Positions 33,847 through 45,812 are shown, numbered from the stretch's first letter. The stretch: 64,000 nt of DNA from Lepus europaeus (GCF_033115175.1 NC_084850.1:110529939-110593938), one strand, 5' to 3'. Program-made: numbers and translations. The notes: generated from the letters alone by a model not told the origin.

Positions 33847-34286
33847 ACTGGCCTCTAATTCTTAAAAGTGTTGAAATGAGCAACTATCCCTGATTAAAGA
33901 AGACTAAAAAGGGTGATAACTAAATGCATGAATCTGGATTGAAGCAGAGTAGGCAAAAAAAAAAAAAAAACACCCTGTAAAAGACATTAAACAATTGATA
34001 AAATGTGAATATTGACCATGCATCGGATAGCGGTATGAATAGTACACTTCCTAATTGGGATGCTCGCAGGGAGATTGAATAGAATGCCTTTACTTTTAGA
34101 AAACACGCACTAAAATTATTTAGGAATAACTGGGCACAAAATCTCCAACTTAATTCCAAATGGTTAAGAAAAACAATTTGGTGAATCTGGGTAGAATTTT
34201 TAAAAAGTTCTTATACCATTATTGTAACCTTTCTGAAAGTTTGAAACTATTTCTAAATAAAAAGCTCTCACAAGAAAGTCAATCTC
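33847..34286. other. Unique DNA
   Basis: No recognised feature apart from a 15-bp A run near 33956-33970. Confidence 0.55.
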
Positions 34287-34632
34287 GGGGCCAGCACCAT
34301 GGCATAGCATGTAGAGCCTCTGCCTCCGGTGCCAGCATCCCATATAGGCGCCAGTTCGGGTCTCACTGCTCCACTTCTGATCTAGCTTTCTGCTGTGGCC
34401 TGGGAAAGCAATAGAAGATGGTCCAAGTCCTTGGGCCCTTGCACCCAAGTGGGAGACCTGGAAGAAGCTCCTGGCTCCTGGTTCAGATTGGCTCAGCTCC
34501 GGCCATTGGAGCCATCTGGAGAGTGAACCAGCAGATGGAAGACCTCTCCTTCTCTCTCTCTCTCTCTCTTTCTCGCTCTGCCTCTCTGTAACTCTGCCTT
34601 TTGAATAAATAAATAAATCTTTAAAAAGTAAT
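34287..34632 (+). mobile_element. CSINE with TSD
   Basis: Perfect 13-bp TSD gaaagtcaatctc at 34274-34286 and 34633-34645. Full length with a GGGGCCAGCACCATGGC head. Confidence 0.96.
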
Positions 34633-34799
34633 GAAAGTCAATCTCAGATAATTTAGACTTGACTAGATATTTAATGGGGCTTAGCTGCTCATGGCTATAC
34701 TTTTTATCTAGCAACTGCTATGTCATTTCCCATCACTAGGGGTGGAAACCCTGTGTCAGAGAAAGGGCTGTATTTTGTTTGTTTGTTAATTCCATGATT

Positions 34800-34932
34800 A
34801 TCTGTCTACTCTGACAGACCATGAGCTCCTCTAGAATAAGGATTTGTTTTATTTATCTTTGCAATTCTTTCATCTGACAGAGTCCCTAACTTATATTAAA
34901 TCCTCAAAACTAACTTGTTGAATGCTTGTTGA
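34800..34932 (+). mobile_element. L2 3' end
   Basis: Contains ctctgacagaccatgagctc, ctagaataaggatttgtttt and, at the end, aacttgttgaatgcttgttg, the ordered L2 3' pattern. Confidence 0.75.
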
Positions 34933-36101
34933 AATGGCTTTTCTGTGACCATTTGGATTTAGATTTCCAGTCACAGGGTTTCCTGAACAATGCAACTATC
35001 ATAAAATTCCAACTTATTTTTCTTCCTGAATATAAATTATATATTTTCAGAATTATTTTTTACCGTTTGTCTCTAAAAGGATGGCAACAATTTTTAAAGA
35101 GAAGAGTATCCAGGACAGAGAGGGAAAAAATGAAATCCCATTATTTTATAGCCACATAACTGATATTGCTGCTAGATTAAGTATTTTAATCTTCCAGACC
35201 TGATGGTTTATATCTTCCAAAGAGGATCTATGCCATTTGCTTTGCTGGTGGAAAAAAAAAAAACAAACAAACAGTTTCTTTCAGTCATTATATGCCCCTG
35301 GGACTATGTCAGGCATCAAGATTTAAGACATATGTCAACCTGAAAGGTCACCAAGTGGGATGGAAGATCCAGTTAGATTTTTGCTTTTCCTGTCTTCCCT
35401 TCATCTATTCAAGTTTCAGTACACACTTGTGAATGCTATCAGCACCTCATTCTTTTGGACCTTCCTCTTTTCATCTCACAAAATGGCATCCCCTGATGCT
35501 CAGAACTTATCTGATGTTCACAAATAGACCTCGATATTATTACACACTGGTAAAATGCTCATAGCCAGGTCATTTTTGTTCTGCAGGACATAAACAAACT
35601 CACAGAATACCAGACTCAGAGAAAGTTACTCTGAGACCGTAATAAAATGAATCAAAGCAAGATCACTTCATCATTTTGTCTAAGCACAAAGTTAAAGCTT
35701 CTGTACCTTTCACAAAATACCCAGAGATAGGATTGCTTTCCCTTTCTGAAAGCTGTGCCCTTGGTCCCGCCCCCAAATCATCCATCTAAAGCTCAGATCC
35801 CAAATCCTATACTTGTGTCTCCTTTGTGAGGCACCCTATGGTCTCCCATGATGTGTGTCATTTCACACTGAAATAAGTTAAAAGACAAAAAGTTGTCTAA
35901 TTACAGTGCATTCTTAGTTCTCTTTTGTGGAAGGAGATTGATGTTATTCTGAGAGAATGTTGTCTATGGCTAGCCATTCAATCTACACTCATTTGAAAGG
36001 TATATTAGGAATACCCAAATTATTTGTGTGTAGTTCCTTGTTTCATGTAATCCAAAAGTGTTTACTGACCATATTCATTTATTCATTAAAAAATATTCAT
36101 T
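34933..36101. other. Unique DNA
   Basis: About 1.2 kb without a recognised gene or repeat. A short A-run at 35252-35263 is the only simple tract. Confidence 0.55.
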
Positions 36102-36314
36102 GGAGGTGGGTGTTTGGCATGGTGATTAGGTCATTGCTCTGCTTCCCAGTCCAGCTTCTTGCTGGTGCACACCTTAGAAGACAGTAGATGATGGCCCAGA
36201 TGGTTGAGCTCCTATCACTCATGTGGGACCAGATTGAGTTCTGGGCTCCTGGCTTTGGCCTGGCCCAGCCCTGGATGTTATTTTTGGCATTTGGAATGTG
36301 AACCAGTGATGAGA

Positions 36315-36386
<72 letters not shown>

Positions 36387-36412
36387 CAAATAAATAAAAA
36401 TTAAATGAAAAA
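36102..36412 (+). mobile_element. CSINE with deleted head segment
   Basis: Old body type. The B-box part of the head is missing: tcattgctctgcttcccag joins directly to tccagcttcttgctggtg. The CT run is long (36315-36380). Confidence 0.88.
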
Positions 36413-36559
36413 ATTGATTCTTTGAAAAGCAACAAAATTGACAAACATTTAAAAATACTATTTGAGTGTACTAGGCACAAGATCTGGGTGCTATAGATAA
36501 AGAGAGGTATAATACACATTTTATATTTCAGCAAGCTCACACTCTGGTTTACAGATACA

Positions 36560-36998
36560 ATATTAAGGGTTGCTGATGCCAGCATATCATATGGGAGTGC
36601 CAGTTCAAGTCCCTGTAGCTCCACTTCAGATCTAAGGTAGACCAAGGTGATATGAGAGCTATAATTTTTATATTGCTTATGTTGCTCTCTGGTTGTTTAC
36701 GTGTGAGTTTTATCTCACCAATAGGAATGTAAATTCTCTTGAGTGCATGGGCCACAGCTTCTATTTGTACTGCTCTCTGCTAAGATGAAAACAGCAGATG
36801 ATGACCCAAGTGCCTGGGCCCCTACCACCCACGTGGGAAACCAGGATGGAGTCCCTGGCTCCTGGCCTGGCCTGGCCCTGGCTATTGCAACCATCTGGAG
36901 GGAGTGAACTAGCAGATGGAAGAATCCTTCTCTCATGTCTCTCTCTCTCTCTTTTTTTCTCTCTCTCTGTCAGCTTTTCAAATATAAAACTTTACTAC
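36560..36998 (+). mobile_element. CSINE interrupted by an inverted duplication
   Basis: Head part 36560-36630 (gccagcatatcatatgggag, gctccacttcaga), then 136 bp of foreign sequence, then the body from 36767 (tgctctctgctaagatgaaa) to an A-rich tail. The join point corresponds to gatc/agctctctgct in a normal copy. Confidence 0.88.
36631..36766 (-). repeat. 136-bp inverted duplication, copy 1 (inside a CSINE)
   Basis: The reverse complement of this segment matches 37696-37831 over 136 bp without gaps; by eye I count 8 differences (about 94% identity), all transitions. It begins tctaaggtagacc and ends ggccacagcttctattt. The host CSINE resumes immediately on both sides, so this copy is the newer one. 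Confidence 0.92.
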
Positions 36999-37020
36999 AA
37001 AAAAAAAAAAAAAAAAAAAA

Positions 37021-37343
37021 GGCTGGCGCCGCGGCTCAACATAATCCTCCGCCTTGCGGTGCTGGCACACAGGGTTCTAGTCCTGGTTGGGGCGCCGGAT
37101 TCTATCCCGGTTGCCCCTCTTCCAGGCCAGCTCTCTGCTATGGCCAGGGAGTGCAGTGGAGGATGGCCCAACTCCTTGGGCCCTGCACCCCATGGGAGAC
37201 CAGGATAAGCACCTGGCTCCTGCCTTCGGATCAGCGCGGTTCGCCGGCCGCAGCGGCCATTGGAGGGTGAACCAACGGCAAAGGAAGACCTTTCTGTCTC
37301 TTTCTCTCACTGTCCACTCTGCCTGTCAAAAAAAAAAAAAAAG
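37021..37343 (+). mobile_element. CSINE, young subfamily with duplicated B-box region
   Basis: Has the ggttctagtcctggttgggg and ggattctatcccggttgc pair. TSD aactttactaca at 36988-36999 and 37344-37355. A 22-bp A run (36999-37020) stands between the upstream duplication and the head. Confidence 0.95.
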
Positions 37344-37695
37344 AACTTTACTACACTATGACAAATTATATGGTAGATTATAAGTAACAACCAGGGAAGG
37401 GCTTGCAAAAGAGGGAGTGATTACTTGGGTAGAACTTGGAACATGTTATAGAACAAGAGTTACTTAGCTGGTCTTGAAAGATGATCAGTGTTGAACTTTT
37501 GGAAATGGAAGGGAGAAGCATTCTGGGCAAAGAGGAGGCACGTTCAGAATGGTTGGGTTTACTGGGGTGAAAAAGTGGACCGGGAAGCGAAGTCTGGAGA
37601 GGAAAGCAGGCCCCCAGTCGTGTTGGGCTTACTGGATTTAATCTCTCAGTGGTAAGGAGTTCACTGGAATGTATTGGAGGGGGTGAGCAGTAAAA
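37344..37695. other. Unassigned interval
   Basis: Purine-rich, ancient-repeat-like text (ggcaaagaggaggcacgttc) that I cannot name. No gene. Confidence 0.45.
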
Positions 37696-37831
37696 AAATA
37701 GAAGCTGTGGCCCATGTACTCAGGAGAATTTACATTCCTATTGGTGAGATAAAACTCACACGTAAACAACCAGAGGGCAACATAAGCAATGTAAGAATTA
37801 TAGCCCTCATATCATCTTGGTCTACCCTAGA
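37696..37831 (+). repeat. 136-bp inverted duplication, copy 2 (likely source)
   Basis: Partner of 36631-36766 in opposite orientation, 929 bp away. It continues smoothly into unique flanking DNA on both sides, which suggests it is the template. Confidence 0.92.
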
Positions 37832-38244
37832 AATTGCCTGTAAATAATTCCCATACAACTCTCTCCCAGAAGATACTCTGTAGCCACCAGCTCAGGCTTG
37901 GTCTGCAAGCGGAGCAGAACAAAAGCGAGCTATTAACTTCCGCCCCTTCCCTCCTAGCAACCTTGAACTGATAAGGGATAGAATTAGTGGATAAATATCT
38001 CAGCATCCTCAACCCTCAGCAGAACAGTCTGAGGCCCGCTTTGCACCGTATACCAGAAAGTGCCCAGTGAAATTGAATGCTATTTTCCCACAATGGTATT
38101 TCCTTTGCTTGTAGACACTTTCTTGGTTTTCCTTTGCCATGCTTCCTAAGAGCATACGCCCTCCTCAGACTACTTGCACTCAAGTCCCTGCTCAAGCTCT
38201 GGTTTTGCAGAACTCCAAAGTAAGACCAGAGTACAGTAAGACAT
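37832..38244. other. Unique DNA
   Basis: No recognised feature. The minus-strand 124-codon frame at 38016-38390 extends into the next CSINE and is not credible. Confidence 0.5.
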
Positions 38245-38587
38245 GAGGCCCCTGTAGTTGCACACCAGGATAAGCTGCCGCTTGCCACGCTGGCGTTCCA
38301 TAACGGGAGCGCCAGCTCAAGTACCAGGCATTCTGTTTCCGGTTCACCTCCCTGCCAACGTGCCTGGGAAAACAGCAGAAGATGGCTCAAGTCCTTGGGC
38401 CCCTGCCACCCAGCGGGGAGACCCGGATGGAGTTCCTGGCCCCTGGCTTTAGCCTGTTGCAGATAGGGCTGTTATGGCCATTTAGGGACTGAGTTAACAG
38501 AAGGATCACCTCCGTGTCTCCCGCCCTCTCTCTCTTTCTCCCTGTGTTGCCCTGCCTTTTAAATAAATAAGTACATATTTTAAAAAT
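38245..38587 (+). mobile_element. CSINE, diverged
   Basis: Head degraded (ggcccctgtagttgcacacc), body recognisable from ccaacgtgcctgggaaaac, tail AAATAAATAAGTAC. A second copy follows in its tail. Confidence 0.85.
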
Positions 38588-38898
38588 GAAGACGGCACTG
38601 TGGCACAGCAGGTTAAGCTGCCACTTGCTGCAGCGGCATCACGCATGGGTGCCGGTTCAAGTCCGGGCTGCTCTTCTTCCGGACCAGCTCCCTGCTAATG
38701 CGCGTGGGAAAGCAGCAGAGGATGATCCAAGTGCTTGGGGCCCTGCATTTACCCACGTGGGAGACCCAGAGGAAGCTCCTGGTTCCTGGCTTCGGGCATT
38801 TGGAGAGTCAGGCAGCAGATGAAAGATTTCTTTCTTTCTGCCTCTGTCTTTCCCTCTCTGTAACTCTGCGTTTCAAATAAATGTTTTTTTTTTAAATC
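38588..38898 (+). mobile_element. CSINE, tandem to the previous copy
   Basis: Head gaagacggcactgtggcac directly after the A-rich tail of the preceding CSINE, same orientation. The CT run is short (ttctttctgcctctgtcttt). Confidence 0.9.
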
Positions 38899-39358
38899 CT
38901 AGTTCTTTTTTTCACAAAAGTAAGTAACACAATAAATTGTGTGTTACAGTCTCTCTTAGCTCTAAAAATTTCTGAATGAACTTTCTCCTTTTATCCTACA
39001 AAGGTGTGCTTCACTCATTGTCACCTTGCGGTGGAAGTAGGTGACAGTCCACTCTCCAGATTTTGATGGCCTCAGGGAAAATTCAACCAGGAAAGCCCCT
39101 ACTTTCTTGCAGAGCTGCTGCTCTTATTCTAGTCTCAACTAGGTGAGTTGGCTACCTTTCAAATTTCAAATAAAATCATCACATTTCAGGGTACTGAGAC
39201 CATTTTCAGTTACTGTAGCTTCATAAATATTCATAAGCACAACAGTTGAGGCCTGGTAAACACATTTTTTCCAGTCAGTGGTCACTTATAGTTCTCAGAG
39301 TAATGAAAACCTTAGTACTGGGTTTGGCTATAAATTTATTCATTAAAACATCCAGGTT
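38899..39358. other. Unique DNA
   Basis: No recognised feature. Confidence 0.55.
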
Positions 39359-39681
39359 GGGGCTGGCGTTGTAGCACAGTAGGTTAATCCCCCACCTGCA
39401 GTGCCGGCATCCCATATGGGTGCCAGTTTTAGTCTTGGCTGCTCCTCTTCTGATCCAGCTTCCTACTATGGCCTGGGAAAGCAGTGGATGATGGCCCAAG
39501 TCCTTGGGCCCCTGCACCCACGTGGGAGACCTGGAAGAAACTCCTGGCTCCTGGCTTCAGATCGGCGCAGCCCTGGCTGTTGCAGCCATTTGGTTAATGA
39601 ACCAGCAGATGGAAGACCTTTCTGTCTCTCCCTCTCACTGTCTGTAATTCTACCTCTCAAATAAATAAATAAATAATTTTT
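39359..39681 (+). mobile_element. CSINE with approximate TSD
   Basis: Starts ggggctggcgttgtagcac. The flanks aaaacatccag (39345-39355) and aaaaatccag (39682-39691) look like a decayed TSD. Confidence 0.93.
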
Positions 39682-39691
39682 AAAAATCCAG

Positions 39692-40045
39692 ATCTTGGAC
39701 CCACTGAGACTGGAGCAAAACATTTGAGCCTATTTCTCTGAAGCAAATATTAATGAGCCAGATATCTATACTTGAGTCAGCTCACATTCCAATTATTATT
39801 AGCTGCTTACATCAGTAAATTTGTATTTAGCATGACACCTGTTGCAAAGAGGATCATGTTTCTTTATGCCTATAATAACAATTTAAATCTCTGGAAGCAG
39901 TAAGCACTTCACATGGAATCTATCTCTTATATAGCATTTACTGGAAAAATGTTTTTGACAGGGTAGGATGGAGTGAGAAGGAAAACAAAAAAAAAATTGG
40001 AATAGGATGCCTTTTTAATAATTGAGCAAAGTTAATAAGGACTTT
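39692..40045. other. Unique DNA
   Basis: AT-rich, nothing recognised. Confidence 0.5.
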
Positions 40046-40420
40046 GAGGGTGTATGTTTAGCAAGAAAATTTAGTAAATAGGCAGGTTATAAAATCAATG
40101 TATAAAGATCAATAATGGAGGTGATGGTTAAATGGATATATTTATAATTTTATCAAAACTCATCAAACTGTAGATTTAAAATCTATGACTATTGTTACAT
40201 ATAAATTATACCTTAACAATGCTTATTAAATGATTAAACTTCTTATATACAGGCAATAAAAAGTTAGAAAATAAAATACAAGGAAAGGTTCCATCTAAAA
40301 CAAAGAAGACTAAACCAAAACAGATAAAACACAATACCTAGATGAAAACTTATTTTCAAAATGCCCATAAATTTATATGAGAAAAAGTCTAATACACAAA
40401 AATATACATACATATCTGAA
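40046..40420 (+). mobile_element. L1 ORF2 remnant split by an L1 3' end
   Basis: Positions 40046-40106 (caggttataaaatcaatgta) and 40227-40350 (aaagttagaaaataaaatac) match adjacent parts of an L1 ORF2 reading frame. Between them 40107-40226 is an L1ME-type 3' end (atcaaaactcatcaaactgt, aaattataccttaa). All frames are broken. Confidence 0.6.
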
Positions 40421-41154
40421 AATATTTAGCATTGACAGAGGACGAAATTGCAACAATTTAAAGATCTTAATTGATTTTGTATTTTATTCTAAAATAGGGC
40501 AATATTTCATTACATAGAATAGAATATGTATTCCAGTGGGCTGAGCAGAAGAGGTTTATTTTATAGACAAAGGAGGGCTAAAGAAAGTAAAAAGAAAAAA
40601 AGCAAATTGATCATTTCAAAGATACTTTCCTTGTAAGGTGGGGCAGGGAGATAAAATAGAAAAATAACTGGTTAACATTAGATTTCTTCATTTTTTTTAT
40701 ACAAAGATTAGAGGATTAAGTATTAAAGTAAAGGGAATCTCATTGTCACGCTGATTGCTTTGCTTGGGAAATCTAGCTATTTCTTGGGAAATCTAACTGT
40801 TTCTCATTCTCCTGACTTCAATGGTCAGAGAGCTTAACTGCAGTTTGATGACATGGAACTTTAGCATGACTGACACCATTTTGATTTTTACTCTGCTCTG
40901 TTGGGGACCAGTGAGGGAATTTAGTCCAAAACAATGGACAATAATTTTTATTTTACACTATGTTTCTGGATTAGGAATACTCATTGTGACTCAGCTGTCA
41001 ATTCTTCTTAAGTCAATTTTATGTTTGCATGTTGGTTGAATATTTAATCATATTAAATATTTTAATTTTTGAAATGTTTGACACTAATAATTGTTCTTAT
41101 TTATGGATACAGTGTGCTAGTTATATTTACATTTTGAAGTATTTATGAATTTGA
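40421..41154. other. Unassigned, possible LTR internal piece
   Basis: Includes a small tandem repeat (40764-40805, units starting cttgggaaatcta) and text such as gactgacaccattttgattt that feels repeat-derived. I cannot name it. Confidence 0.35.
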
Positions 41155-41470
41155 TATTGTTAAAATTTCCATACTACCTAAAGCAATTCACAGACTCAAT
41201 GCAATCCTGTTCAAAATCCCAATGTCATTATTCACAGAAATATGAAAAAAAAAAATCCTGAAACTTGAATGGAACTGTAAAAGATCCTGAATAACCAAAG
41301 CAATCTTGAACAAAAAGAACAGAGCTGGAGACATTACACTACTTGACTTCAAAATATATTACGAAGATAGAGTAATCAAAATGCTCCTGGCATAAAAACA
41401 GTCACATAGACCAATGGAACATAATAGAAAGCCCAGAAATAAAGCCAGTGATTATTAACCAAGGTGGACA
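41155..41470 (+). mobile_element. L1 ORF2 3' remnant
   Basis: Contains agcaattcacagactcaatg, aagcaatcttgaacaaaaag, acactacttgacttcaaaat, and gaccaatggaacataataga, in the order of the L1 ORF2 C-terminal region. Frame broken. Confidence 0.85.
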
Positions 41471-43680
41471 TCAGGACCAGTCAGATCTGGTTGGATCCCA
41501 GTCATCCGTACTTTTAAAAAAGTTCTTCCAGTGAAATCTAATGTACATCTTTGAATGAGAGTCTCTAATTATAAGCCTGTAAGATGCTTAGAGAATTCCC
41601 GCAGTCAAGAAACTTGTTTGATATTGCTTACCCAGATATTTCCTAAACTTACATGACCAAACAACTCTTTTCATCGCATAACAGTATTAAGATCTCTCCA
41701 AACCAGTGTTGTGTAACAGGCAGAAAAACACAAGTCTGAGCTTCTTGAATGCTATCTAAAAAGGTAGGAGCCTGGATTAGCTTACTCCTAAGACATCCTC
41801 TAGCTATAAAATTCACGAATTGTAAGATGTGGACATCTAAGGCTGAAAATATGACCACTGATGTAATAACTTATGCCTTTGTATTCAAATCATTCCATCA
41901 ATCAATAGTAGACCAAAGAATTTAAATATGTTCCTATTCCATATTTTTGACAACCTTCTGTCTTCCAAACTCACTCCCCTATCTCCATCCCCCACCTTTC
42001 AGTTCACGTATACCATCTGAGTTAAATGACTAAAATCTTTCCAATGTCTTTGCCATGTTCTAGTTGAAGAAACAGAATTTATGACACTACATTAAACAGT
42101 AAACCCTGCCAATGGGATATTTATAGCTTTCAAAGAGAAACATTTAAGAAAAATAGCTTTTTATTGACTCTTCCAATTAAAATGCAAACGTCAGTGAGAA
42201 CTGAGCCCTCTGGGAGTTAATGGTTGTTGCTAGGGTGACTAACCTTTCTGGTTTACAGGAGACTGAGTTGTTGCAGGCGCACAGAGCTTGTAGTGCTAAG
42301 ATGAGGACCGTTTCAGACAAACCAGAACAGTAGGCCACCCCAGTTTTTGGCAACCACTGTTCGGCGGAATGGGAAAGGTGTGTGGTTTCTCTGCGTGTCA
42401 AGGTACATTCTGCATTTGCCTTTATCTTCTGGCTTTTTCTACTCTTACCATCATAGTGTCTGTCAGTCAATGTCATCCATCCTATTGTTACAGAAACCTG
42501 GGGTTGGGAAAACTCCCTTCGTTCAAACAGGCACCTGAGAGAGTAGAAGAGCCAAGCAGTTTATTAACACCAACGGGCTCAGCTGGAATCAACTCCTGAG
42601 AACTGAGCATCATTCCCAAGTCTTTTACAACATGTATAGGCTCATCAGCATCATACCTTAGCTGTTACAGCATTGGTGGGTTTAAATTGCAGCCTACGTG
42701 ACTTAGGACCACACTTCCAATGGTCGGTGCGCCCGGTATGTTTGTAAAAGCGATACCAGGGGCAGATTTATTAGGACAGATTTATGACTGAAGTTTACAG
42801 AAGCAGAACTTAGGCCATCTTCCCTCCCTAGACCAGATCACAGTGGGCAGCTGCTTCACTGGTTAATTGCCAACAGCCACTTTTCAAGGTTTATGTTGGG
42901 GAGGGGCGTCCACTTTTCATTCCTTGTCTCTGGTTGCGGCCGTATTTCCTCTACACTATTATTTTCTTTTCTTGCCAACTCAGAGGATGGTTTCAGGCTG
43001 CTGGGGTAGTTGGAAGGCGGTATCTTTTTTATTTTACTTCTATCTTCTCTGACTTTTGATCTCATTCCATGGAAAGGAGAGGACTAAAGAGCTAGCCAAC
43101 TGTGCTATATGTGGGTGGCTCTGCAAGGCAGAGAAGCACACATTGGAAACCAGGCAGTTAACAGGGAGTCACTGAACATAGCTTTGCTTATAATTGAGCA
43201 ATAAGCCAGCTGGTGCCCCACTCGCACTGTCCCTTATTGATTAACTGCTTGAAACAAGCATAAGACCAAAGGCTTATTTTGGATGTATTAAAATAATATC
43301 TTTACACAATCCTCACTGATAATTTATTTCTTGTTTACTTGGTTCTAAGGGTATCAAATATCAATCACATTGGGAAGTTAATGCCTCTCAAGTAGGTCGT
43401 TGCCATCATCCTAGCCAAGTTCATTAGACTATGAAATCAACAGAGGTAATAGATTATTAGTTAACATTCTTATGGGTAAGTCACTTAGCTGGATGGAGCT
43501 TGCAAGTGTTACACAGAATAACAAAATCAACTCCTTCTTTGTCTTCCAAAGTACAACGTTCTTTTTTTAATATAACATTTATTAGCTCCCAGTTTCTGTG
43601 AGTTAGAAATCCAGGAACAACTTATCTGAGCCTTTCTGACTCTGAGTATCCCATGAGCTGCAATCAAGATGTGGATCGTT
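41471..43680. other. Mostly unassigned 2.2-kb interval
   Basis: Holds a short palindromic repeat at 42233-42342 and an LTR-like stretch around 42540-43090. No gene, RNA gene or CSINE. Confidence 0.5.
42233..42342. repeat. Short palindromic repeat, copy 1
   Basis: From gggtgactaacctttctggt through agtgctaagatgagg to acaaaccagaacagtaggcca. The ends are roughly inverted, as in a class II fossil. Related text lies at 54188-54325 and 58236-58345. Confidence 0.45.
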
Positions 43681-44036
43681 GGGGCCAACACTGTGACACA
43701 GCAGGTTGTGCCACAGCCTGTGGCACCAGCATCCTATATGGGCGCTAGTTCGAGTCCTGGCTGCTCTGCTTCTGGGCCAGCTCCCTGCTGATGGCCTGGG
43801 AAAAGGCAGCAGAGGATGGCCCAGGTCCTTGGGCCCCTACACTCACATGGGAGACCTACAGGAGGTTTCTGGCTCCTGGCTTTGGTGTGGCCCAGCCCTG
43901 GCCATTGCAGACATTTGGTGAGTGCACAAGCAGATGGAAGATCTCTCTCTGTGTGTCTCTCCTCCTCTCTCTGTAACCCTGCTTTTCAAATGAATGAAAG
44001 AGAAACAAAAACAAAACAAACAAACAAAAAAAACCA
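43681..44036 (+). mobile_element. CSINE with A/C-rich tail
   Basis: Starts ggggccaacactgtgacac. The tail has become AAACAAAAACAAAACAAAC rather than AAATAAAT, a derived simple repeat. Confidence 0.92.
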
Positions 44037-44509
44037 CCCAGCTTGATGTTCATCCCTTTATGAAATAAATAAATGAATAGAATAAAAATTTTAAAAGATG
44101 TGGGCAGTAGCTATAGGCTTATCTCACTGTTCTACCGGGGGGGATTCACTCCGAGCTCACTCCTGTGGTTCCTGGCAGGATTCAGGACTTCAGTGCCTCC
44201 CTGGCTCTGGAATGGAGGCCACCCTGTTTTCTGTTCCAAGGGCCTCTGTAACATGGAACTTACTTCTATAAAGCCAGCAAAACAGCCTGGTGGAAAGGTA
44301 GAAGTCACCATTTTGCGTCAGTGATCACGTAAGTGAAATCACTTTTGCTTGTTAGAAGCAAATTGCTAGGTCTGGCTCCCGCTCAGGTGGAAGGGGTAGC
44401 ATATGAGTGTGACTGCAAGGACCACTGGGGATCATATTGGAAGAGCGCCTTACACAGCAGTTTCAGAAGGTGTATAGCGAAGTGGTTGACTGAGCTACTT
44501 CTAGAGCCT
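44037..44509. other. Unique DNA
   Basis: No recognised feature. The donor-like cacgtaagtg at 44328 has no matching acceptor and open frame. Confidence 0.5.
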
Positions 44510-44685
44510 TGTTCAGATTTCACTAGCTATGTATGTCTGAAAACTTTAACCTCTCTACACTCCAGCATCCTCTTCTGTTAATCAGAATCCTAATAGCACT
44601 TAGTTCTCACAGTGTTTGTGACAGTTTATTAAATGAAAGTGTTTCTGTGCACATTGGCATGTGGCAGGTACGGTACCCACCCCAG
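44510..44685 (+). mobile_element. MIR fragment
   Basis: ctagctatgtatgtctgaaa, ttaacctctctacactccag, then ctaatagcacttagttctca and catgtggcaggtac, in MIR order. Confidence 0.65.
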
Positions 44686-45150
44686 CAACACCCCTGAAAG
44701 ACAAGCAGAGGGGTTAGGGAGTAGGGAAGTAGACCAAGGGAAACTCTGCACTGTGAGGTAGGCCTCCAAGCTGCACCATCATGAGGTCGGGCATCTGTTT
44801 TCATACTCCCACACTCTGTAGTCAGTGTTAACAGCCACCTTGGGGGTAGAGTGGAGAGATGGAAACTCCCAACACGAAGCTTCTGATCCTGTGGGAAACG
44901 CAGCCCAAGTAGCTTGAAGGCAACTTTCTGAACAAGAGCCTACAAAAGGTGTTGGCCCTGCAATTCAAGCACTACAGTTGGTGGATGGAGGGTACTTCAG
45001 AGTAAAATGGCGTAAAGGGCTCTGTGAAGTGGTCTGGGTAGAGCACTGACACTGTCCGATATAGGACCGTACTCTTGGCCCATCTCAGCGTTTTGCAAAC
45101 ATCACAGTGTACTTGCACAAACCTAGAAGCTAAGTTATATGGTATATATA
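44686..45150. other. Unique DNA
   Basis: No recognised feature. Confidence 0.5.
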
Positions 45151-45493
45151 CAGTCATGCACCCCATAATGGTGTTTCAATCAATGACGAATCACATACGC
45201 AACAGTGGTTGTGTTCTAGGATTATAACGGGGCTGAAAAACTCCTATCCATGACATTGTAGCTGTCATAAAATTGTACTGCAACACACTACTCCCGTTTG
45301 TGGTGATGCTGGTATAAACAAACCTGCCACACTGCCAATCATATAAATGTACAGCAATACAATTATGTACAGTACATAATATCTGATAATGATAGTAAAT
45401 GACTGTGGTACTGGTTTATGTATTTACAACACTGTAATTTTAATTTTATAATATTCTCTACTTACAAAAAAGTTTACTACAAAATAGTGTTCT

Positions 45494-45812
45494 ATGGGCC
45501 AGCGCCGTGGCTCACTTGGTTAATCCTCCGCCTGCAGCGCCGGCATCCCATATGGGCACTGGGTTCTAGTCCCAGTTGCTCCTCTTCCAGTCCAGCTCTC
45601 TGCTGTGGCCCGGGAAGGCAGTGGAGGATGGCCCAAGTGCTTGGGCTCCTGCACCTGCATGGGAGACCAGGAGGAAGCACCTGGCTCCTGGCTTCGGATC
45701 TGCACAGCGCCAGCCATAGTGGCCATTTGGGGGGTGAACCAACAGAAGGAAGACCTTTCTCTCTGTCTCTCTCTCACTGTCTAACTCTACCTGTCAAATA
45801 AAAAGGAAAAAA
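45494..45812 (+). mobile_element. CSINE inside the DNA transposon remnant
   Basis: TSD aaaatagtgttct at 45481-45493 and 45813-45825, perfect. The head is the gctcacttggttaatcctccg type. Confidence 0.96.

Noticed and set aside
33371-33883. 170-codon minus-strand frame
   Set aside because: It crosses two nested CSINEs and an A run. It is one of the two longest frames only because of repeat composition.
36097-36645. 182-codon minus-strand frame
   Set aside because: Includes the CSINE GA run (Arg-Glu repeats) and part of another CSINE head.
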